Source: Paenibacillaceae bacterium (lineage in GTDB: Bacteria; Bacillota; Clostridia; Lachnospirales; Lachnospiraceae). Taken from it: a DNA stretch of 64,000 bases. The translations under genes were made by a program, and so were the position numbers. Positions 60,048 to 64,000 of this stretch are shown here, piece after piece (position 1 is the first letter of the stretch; each line of letters begins with the position of its first letter). The DNA is taken from positions 1 through 64,000 of the forward strand of contig SVDT01000001.1 in assembly GCA_015057775.1 (NCBI GenBank). Direction: 5' to 3'. The notes beneath the pieces were generated by a model. That model saw only the letters and a program-made list of their open reading frames with translations, was not told where the DNA came from and did no database searches.

Positions 60048-61931
60048 CTATATATTAAGACCGGTCCGCTTCTCCATAATAATTTTTTCCAGTATGTTGG
60101 CACTTTCCACAGCATCATCATTAATAATGACCTGACCGCCGGTTAATGATTTCATACCGTCTGTGAGAACCTTAACAGCAACTTTGCTTCCTGTTACAAA
60201 AGGAGGAAGTCCTAAATGAAGGGGAAGACCAAGGGCAAGACCAAAGCAGCCATCTGCAAGAGCCTGCTCTTCCAGCCACTGAGCTGCAGAGAGTACAAGT
60301 GGAAGTTTGGGAAGATCCACACCAAGCTCCTGTGCAATTTCAGTAGCAACAATTTCAAGACGTCCAATAGCAAGGCAGGGACCGAAATTGAGAACTGGCG
60401 GAATTCCCAGCTTTTTGCAGACTTCTCTTAATTTAGGGCCGGCAAATTCAGCAGCTTCCGGTGTCATAAGTCCGCAGTTTTCGATGCCGCCTGATGAACA
60501 GCCTGCAGTCAGTACGATGATATCTTTGGCAATCAGTTCCTTTGTCAGTTCCACAGTAAGAACATCGTGTCCTCCTGCAGTTAAGTTGGAACAGCCTACC
60601 ACTCCTGCGATACCTTTAATATCTCCGGATACGATTAAATCAATAAGAGGCTTCCAGCTTCCGCCCAGGAAGTCCTTTAAGGAACCTTCGCTGACACCGG
60701 TCAGAGTGTTCTCATATCCGTGATCAGGCATAAGATTAAGGGGTACCGTGCCACGGCGTTCCTGATAGGATTTCACCACTTTATCGATGATCTTTTCACT
60801 CTGCTCTCTGCGGTGGTCAAAATCAAATTTCATTAACTCTGCGTTTGATTTTTTAGCCACGTCATCAAGACAGATCTGTTTGATCTTAAGCTCTTCACAA
60901 ATTGGTTCAATTCCAGGAAGAGTACAGTTAAATTCAGAAAGAACAGCATCGATTGCGCCGGTTGCAAGAATCGCCTCACTGGTGTAGTTGTTTCCTGCAT
61001 GGCCGTCAAATACCTCCTGGTAATGAGCGCCTCGTAACTGCAGATCCTGACCTACGCAGGTACAGCCTACCAGCTTAAAGCCTTTGGCTCCAACTGCCTT
61101 TGCCTTGGCAACTGCCTCAGGGGAAATAAGCTGTTCCTGTAAATCAACAAAAATAGTATGCTGATGTCCGGTAATCATGATGTTGATATAATCCGGGTCA
61201 ATCACACGAAGACCTACAGGAGCCATACGAAGTTCCGGCTGTCCAAGAAGCACATCATTTAACAGGTTTGTAAGAGTCAGTCCGTATACACCTGTGGAGA
61301 CACCCAGTCTTAAGCAGTCAACCAGCATATCTAAGGGATCGGAGTTTAAGTTGGTGGAACATTTTACCACGCCCTTAAATACTTCGGATTTAGCTCCTCC
61401 TGGCATGATTCCAAGTTCTTTCCAGCGGGCAACTCTTGGAGCGTAAGCGACTTTTTCCGTCAGCTCCATTTCCACATATTCCGGTTTATAGATATCAGCA
61501 ATTACCGCATCAGCGACTTTCTCTGCCTTTTTGTACACATCGGATTCTACGATTCCGAAGATGTCTGCCAGGTGGTCAAGAGATTTTAATCCCTTTAATT
61601 CGCCTTTTATTTTTGCTGTGTTTTTTAGATTTAATGCTGTATTTTCAACAATGTGTATGTAACAGCCGCTTCCTGAAGCCACCGCCCTTAAAAAGTTTCT
61701 GGCAACAATCGTGTCTGCATCCGCTCCGCATATTCCACGGGGCGCATCCGGCGTAATACGGCAGGGGCCGTTGGCACAGAGTCTGCAGCAGACTCCCTGG
61801 AGACCAAATCCGCATTTGGTACTTTGTTTTTCTACTCTGTGATGAGAAGTCTCCATCGGCAGGGAAGAGATGAACGTTTCTAAAGGTTTGTCGGCGCTTT
61901 GACAGGTGTTGCACCCGTAACATTGATTCAT
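60048..61931 (-). CDS. cooS: Anaerobic Ni-Fe carbon-monoxide dehydrogenase catalytic subunit
   Basis: The 627-residue protein has the N-terminal cluster motif KCGFGLQGVCCRLCANGPC (Cys40, 48, 49, 52, 57) plus GICGA (Cys68), giving the shared D and the B clusters. The C-cluster cysteines occur in GCTCVGQ, VVGCSN, GCSSGGIENCG and FGPCLAIG. It oxidises CO to CO2 or the reverse at a Ni-Fe-S site. An extra CYGCNTC motif lies at residues 4-10. No acetyl-CoA synthase genes are adjacent, so it is a monofunctional CODH in a CooS-CooF-flavoprotein operon. The start follows AAAAGGAGG. Confidence 0.95.
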   Translation of the reverse strand: MNQCYGCNTCQSADKPLETFISSLPMETSHHRVEKQSTKCGFGLQGVCCRLCANGPCRITPDAPRGICGADADTIVARNFLRAVASGSGCYIHIVENTALNLKNTAKIKGELKGLKSLDHLADIFGIVESDVYKKAEKVADAVIADIYKPEYVEMELTEKVAYAPRVARWKELGIMPGGAKSEVFKGVVKCSTNLNSDPLDMLVDCLRLGVSTGVYGLTLTNLLNDVLLGQPELRMAPVGLRVIDPDYINIMITGHQHTIFVDLQEQLISPEAVAKAKAVGAKGFKLVGCTCVGQDLQLRGAHYQEVFDGHAGNNYTSEAILATGAIDAVLSEFNCTLPGIEPICEELKIKQICLDDVAKKSNAELMKFDFDHRREQSEKIIDKVVKSYQERRGTVPLNLMPDHGYENTLTGVSEGSLKDFLGGSWKPLIDLIVSGDIKGIAGVVGCSNLTAGGHDVLTVELTKELIAKDIIVLTAGCSSGGIENCGLMTPEAAEFAGPKLREVCKKLGIPPVLNFGPCLAIGRLEIVATEIAQELGVDLPKLPLVLSAAQWLEEQALADGCFGLALGLPLHLGLPPFVTGSKVAVKVLTDGMKSLTGGQVIINDDAVESANILEKIIMEKRTGLNI

Positions 61932-61950
61932 TGTTTTTCCTCCTTTTAAA

Positions 61951-61966
61951 TCTATACCATTTTAGT
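61951..61966 (-). promoter_or_regulatory. Putative Rrf2 operator before cooS
   Basis: The minus strand reads ACTAAAATGGTATAGA, sharing AC-AA---GGTA-AG with the site at 62417-62432. It overlaps a TATAGA -10-like box. Confidence 0.45.
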
Positions 61967-61985
61967 AAAGATTAAATTAAAAAAA

Positions 61986-62387
61986 TTATCCGTGCAGTAG
62001 CTTTGCCAAAGAACATTCTTTCAGTTCCCGATTAAGATTCAGCTGAATTCTTAAGAACTCCCTGTGAGCCAGGCAAGGCTGCTTGGGCTGGTTCACGAGG
62101 CAGTCATAGCCGGACTGCATGCATTCGATCAGCAGCATTTTGGAATCAATCACAGTGAGAATATCATATAAACTTGTGCGTTCCAGATCACAGTTTAAGG
62201 CATAGCCTCCCGCGCTTCCACGATAGCTTTTAATTAATCCCGCTTTTTCCAGCTTTCGTGCCATCTTGTAGGTGATGGCTGAAGTCAGGGATTCTTTCTC
62301 ACAGATCGTAGGAACGTTCATGATATCGCCTGATGATAAGGCTCTTATGATTCTTATGGCATAATCGCATTCTCTGGTTATGAGCAT
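61986..62387 (-). CDS. Rrf2 family transcriptional regulator
   Basis: The 133-residue protein has the Rrf2 winged helix (1-75; ITRECDYAIRIIRALSSGDI and SLTSAITYKMARKLEKAGLIKSYRGSAGGYAL) and three C-terminal cysteines (ECMQSGYDC...QPC, about 93-110) in the position of the [2Fe-2S] or [4Fe-4S] ligands of IscR and NsrR. It probably senses redox, NO or Fe-S status and controls the CO dehydrogenase operon downstream and itself. The start follows GGAGGTGCGAT. Confidence 0.9.
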   Translation of the reverse strand: MLITRECDYAIRIIRALSSGDIMNVPTICEKESLTSAITYKMARKLEKAGLIKSYRGSAGGYALNCDLERTSLYDILTVIDSKMLLIECMQSGYDCLVNQPKQPCLAHREFLRIQLNLNRELKECSLAKLLHG

Positions 62388-62416
62388 ATCGCACCTCCAC
62401 GTTATAAGATTAACAT

Positions 62417-62435
62417 ACTGTACCTAATTGGTCAA
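62417..62435 (-). promoter_or_regulatory. Promoter and putative Rrf2 operator before the rrf2 gene
   Basis: Minus strand TTGACC (plus 62430-62435), 17 bp, TAATCT. The spacer contains ACCAATTAGGTACAGT (plus 62417-62432), which resembles the site before cooS at 61951-61966. Confidence 0.5.
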
Positions 62436-62469
62436 GTTTTATCAATAAGATTTTTACATTCCAGAAAGC

Positions 62470-62486
62470 TGTGAAAGATCTGTGAA
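62470..62486 (+). promoter_or_regulatory. Pho-box-like direct repeat before the VTC gene
   Basis: TGTGAAAGATCTGTGAA: two TGTGAA hexamers 11 bases apart (TTCACA on the other strand), the spacing of Bacillus PhoP boxes. The same arrangement ends both structured repeats (18709-18725 and 21412-21428). Confidence 0.35.
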
Positions 62487-62569
62487 CCTGCCATTCTTTC
62501 AAGTTGATTTCAGGTTTGATTTGTATAATCTGCGTAAAGTAACACAAAGAAGGGGATAAGGAGGTTATT

Positions 62570-63298
62570 ATGAGTGGATATCAAATGACATTTGAAAGGA
62601 CAGAAATGAAATATCTGATAGATCCGGTACAATACTTAAAGCTTAAAGAGAGGCTGATGGGAAAAATGGAAACCGATCAATACGGTAATTCCACAATTTG
62701 CAATGTCTATTTTGACACACCGGATGCAAGGCTGATCAGAAACTCTTTGGAAAAACCGGTTTATAAGGAAAAATTCAGACTCCGCAGCTATGGACAGCCA
62801 AAAGAGACCAGTTCTGTTTTTCTGGAATTAAAAAAGAAATACCAGGGTATTGTCTATAAACGCCGTGAAACACTTAATTTAGCTGATGCAGAGGCGTATT
62901 TATATAGGGGGATAAAGCCGGAGCGACAAACCCAGGTGCTTCGTGAGATTGACTGGTTTATGCAGTATTACGAAGATATCATTCCCGCTATGTATATTTC
63001 CTATGAAAGAACTGCCCTGTATGGACTGGAGGATGAGAACCTGCGGCTGACGTTAGACGGAAATATTCTTTGGAGAACCGATTGCTTAAAACTGGAAAAT
63101 GGTCCCTGGGGAACCCCTCTTTTAGAAGACGGCTGGCACCTTATGGAGATAAAAATTCCAGGGTCCATGCCCCTCTGGCTGGGGCACATACTGGATGAGC
63201 TGAAAATATATCCGGCTTCCTTTTCCAAATACGGTCAGGCGTATGAAAAGCAGCAAATAATGAAATCAGAGAAAAAAGGAGGAATCAGCTGTGCTTAA
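62570..63298 (+). CDS. VTC domain protein (polyphosphate polymerase-like)
   Basis: The 242-residue protein has the tunnel-lining basic and acidic residues of the VTC family: FERTEMKYLID (9-19), VYFDTPD, YKEKFRLRSYG (near 69), VFLELKKK, VYKRRE and, near the end, LMEIKIPG and FSKYGQAYE. In yeast the VTC domain makes polyphosphate from ATP; bacterial versions are poorly characterised. It overlaps the DUF4956 gene by 8 bases and so forms an operon with it. Confidence 0.87.
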   Translation: MSGYQMTFERTEMKYLIDPVQYLKLKERLMGKMETDQYGNSTICNVYFDTPDARLIRNSLEKPVYKEKFRLRSYGQPKETSSVFLELKKKYQGIVYKRRETLNLADAEAYLYRGIKPERQTQVLREIDWFMQYYEDIIPAMYISYERTALYGLEDENLRLTLDGNILWRTDCLKLENGPWGTPLLEDGWHLMEIKIPGSMPLWLGHILDELKIYPASFSKYGQAYEKQQIMKSEKKGGISCA

Positions 63299-63980
63299 TA
63301 CATGGTTTCAATCAATCTTAATAGAAGAATCAGAGGTTGCATTTTCACCAAGATCATTTCTTGTATGCTTAACCGCTTCTCTGGTTCTTGGGCTGATCAT
63401 TGCAGGTATTCACATGTACCGGAATTCATATTCTAGGGGATTTGTGGTGACAATTGCATTGCTTCCCGCTATGGTGCAGATGGTTATTTTACTGGTAAAC
63501 GGAAACCTTGGCACTGGGGTTGCAGTAATGGGAGCCTTTTCCCTGGTCCGATTCCGGTCAGTTCCTGGAAAAGCAGAAGAGATCAGCAGCATTTTTCAGG
63601 CAATGGCGGTTGGACTGGCTACGGGAATGGGTTACGTTGGCATGGCAGTTTTATTTGTCCTTATAATGGGAGTGGTAAATATATTGCTGGCTTCCCTTAA
63701 ATTTGGACAGCAGAAGACAGGCGTAAAAGTACTTAAGATCACAATTCCGGAGTCCTTGGATTATACATCTGTATTTGATGAAGTATTTGCACGGTATCTG
63801 AAAAATTGGGATCTGAATCAGGTGAAGACAACCAATATGGGAAGTCTTTATAAACTGGATTATGAAGTAGTTTTAAAAAATAACGGAGAAGAAAAGAAAC
63901 TGATCGACGATTTACGATGCAGAAACGGGAATCTTGAGATTTTTTTGGGAAGACCTTTTGGCAATAAGGAGGAACTATAA
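63291..63980 (+). CDS. DUF4956 membrane protein
   Basis: The 229-residue protein has about four hydrophobic helices (20-40, 50-70, 76-92, 100-135) with the conserved GAFSLVRFRSVPGKAEEI motif of DUF4956, then a cytoplasmic C-terminal domain. It usually accompanies VTC-domain and CotH-kinase-like genes. The start codon is GTG behind AAAGGAGG, overlapping the VTC gene. Function unknown; a transport role for polyphosphate is a guess. Confidence 0.88.
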   Translation: MLNTWFQSILIEESEVAFSPRSFLVCLTASLVLGLIIAGIHMYRNSYSRGFVVTIALLPAMVQMVILLVNGNLGTGVAVMGAFSLVRFRSVPGKAEEISSIFQAMAVGLATGMGYVGMAVLFVLIMGVVNILLASLKFGQQKTGVKVLKITIPESLDYTSVFDEVFARYLKNWDLNQVKTTNMGSLYKLDYEVVLKNNGEEKKLIDDLRCRNGNLEIFLGRPFGNKEEL

Positions 63981-64000
63981 TGGTAAAAAGAAAGCTGTTC
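63980..64000 (+). CDS. Start of the next gene in the VTC-DUF4956 operon (partial)
   Basis: An ATG at 63980 overlaps the DUF4956 stop codon (TAATG) and follows AAGGAGGAAC. Only MVKRKLF is visible before the window ends. In such operons a CotH-kinase or carbohydrate-binding protein often follows, but nothing here shows which. Confidence 0.6.

Overview
The window looks like chromosome of an anaerobic, motile, spore-former-type member of the Firmicutes, most likely Lachnospiraceae (Clostridium/Lacrimispora-like). This is inferred from moderate GC, strong AGGAGG ribosome sites, TTGACA/TATAAT promoters, lipoprotein signal peptides, a CsrA-flagellin pair, a monofunctional CO dehydrogenase and many Gram-positive families. 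I saw no rRNA, tRNA, CRISPR array, prophage or insertion sequence.

Layout. 1-8.5 kb: end of a chemoreceptor, a ZIP metal transporter, a secreted NlpC/P60 hydrolase with a MATE transporter, a two-component system, and a LysM-GH18 protein. 8.6-18.6 kb: the most unusual locus. It holds an AraC regulator, a lipoprotein binding protein, an ABC exporter-type half transporter, two FecCD permeases and their ATPase, then a NifH-like reductase and two nitrogenase component-1-like subunits. 18.6-27 kb: small enzymes, LarE, two copies of a structured intergenic repeat, and an LRR / VWA-like / MoxR ATPase group. 27-30.5 kb: a tyrosine recombinase, a 210-bp segment bounded by 21-bp imperfect inverted repeats, then csrA and a long flagellin; this has the architecture of a phase-variable flagellar switch. 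30.7-43 kb: nitroreductase, lipoproteins, split ThrE exporter, dihydroorotase, a polar amino-acid ABC transporter and a YkpA-type ABC-F protein. 43-48.5 kb: a GH18 chitinase-like protein and a cobalt ECF transporter in the permuted order cbiQ-cbiO, cobalamin riboswitch, cbiM-cbiN. 48.6-57.6 kb: HAD phosphatase, exonuclease III, Uup-type ABC-F, a GH13 protein that appears catalytically dead, a 2-hydroxyacid dehydrogenase, a PadR-regulated glycosyltransferase and a NIF3 protein. 57.6-64 kb: a Crp-family regulator, the Rrf2-CooS-CooF-FAD oxidoreductase CO dehydrogenase operon, and the start of a VTC/DUF4956 operon cut by the window end.

How the genes work together. The 8.6-18.6 kb operon appears to import a metal chelate or tetrapyrrole-like ligand and then act on it with an ATP-driven reductase of the nitrogenase superfamily. 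The Fe-protein is canonical. The D-like subunit keeps three P-cluster cysteines but has lost the FeMo-cofactor cysteine, and the K-like subunit has none of the P-cluster cysteines. That argues for a single [4Fe-4S] site as in protochlorophyllide reductase, with an unknown substrate. Two tandem 17-bp direct repeats 22 bp apart upstream of the binding-protein gene are a likely operator for the AraC regulator. Metal metabolism recurs across the window: ZIP, LarE for nickel-pincer cofactor, cobalt ECF and Ni-Fe CO dehydrogenase.

Limits: everything is read by eye from one sequence. Family calls rest on motifs and remembered family patterns, not searches. Promoter, operator and RNA-structure calls are pattern matches.
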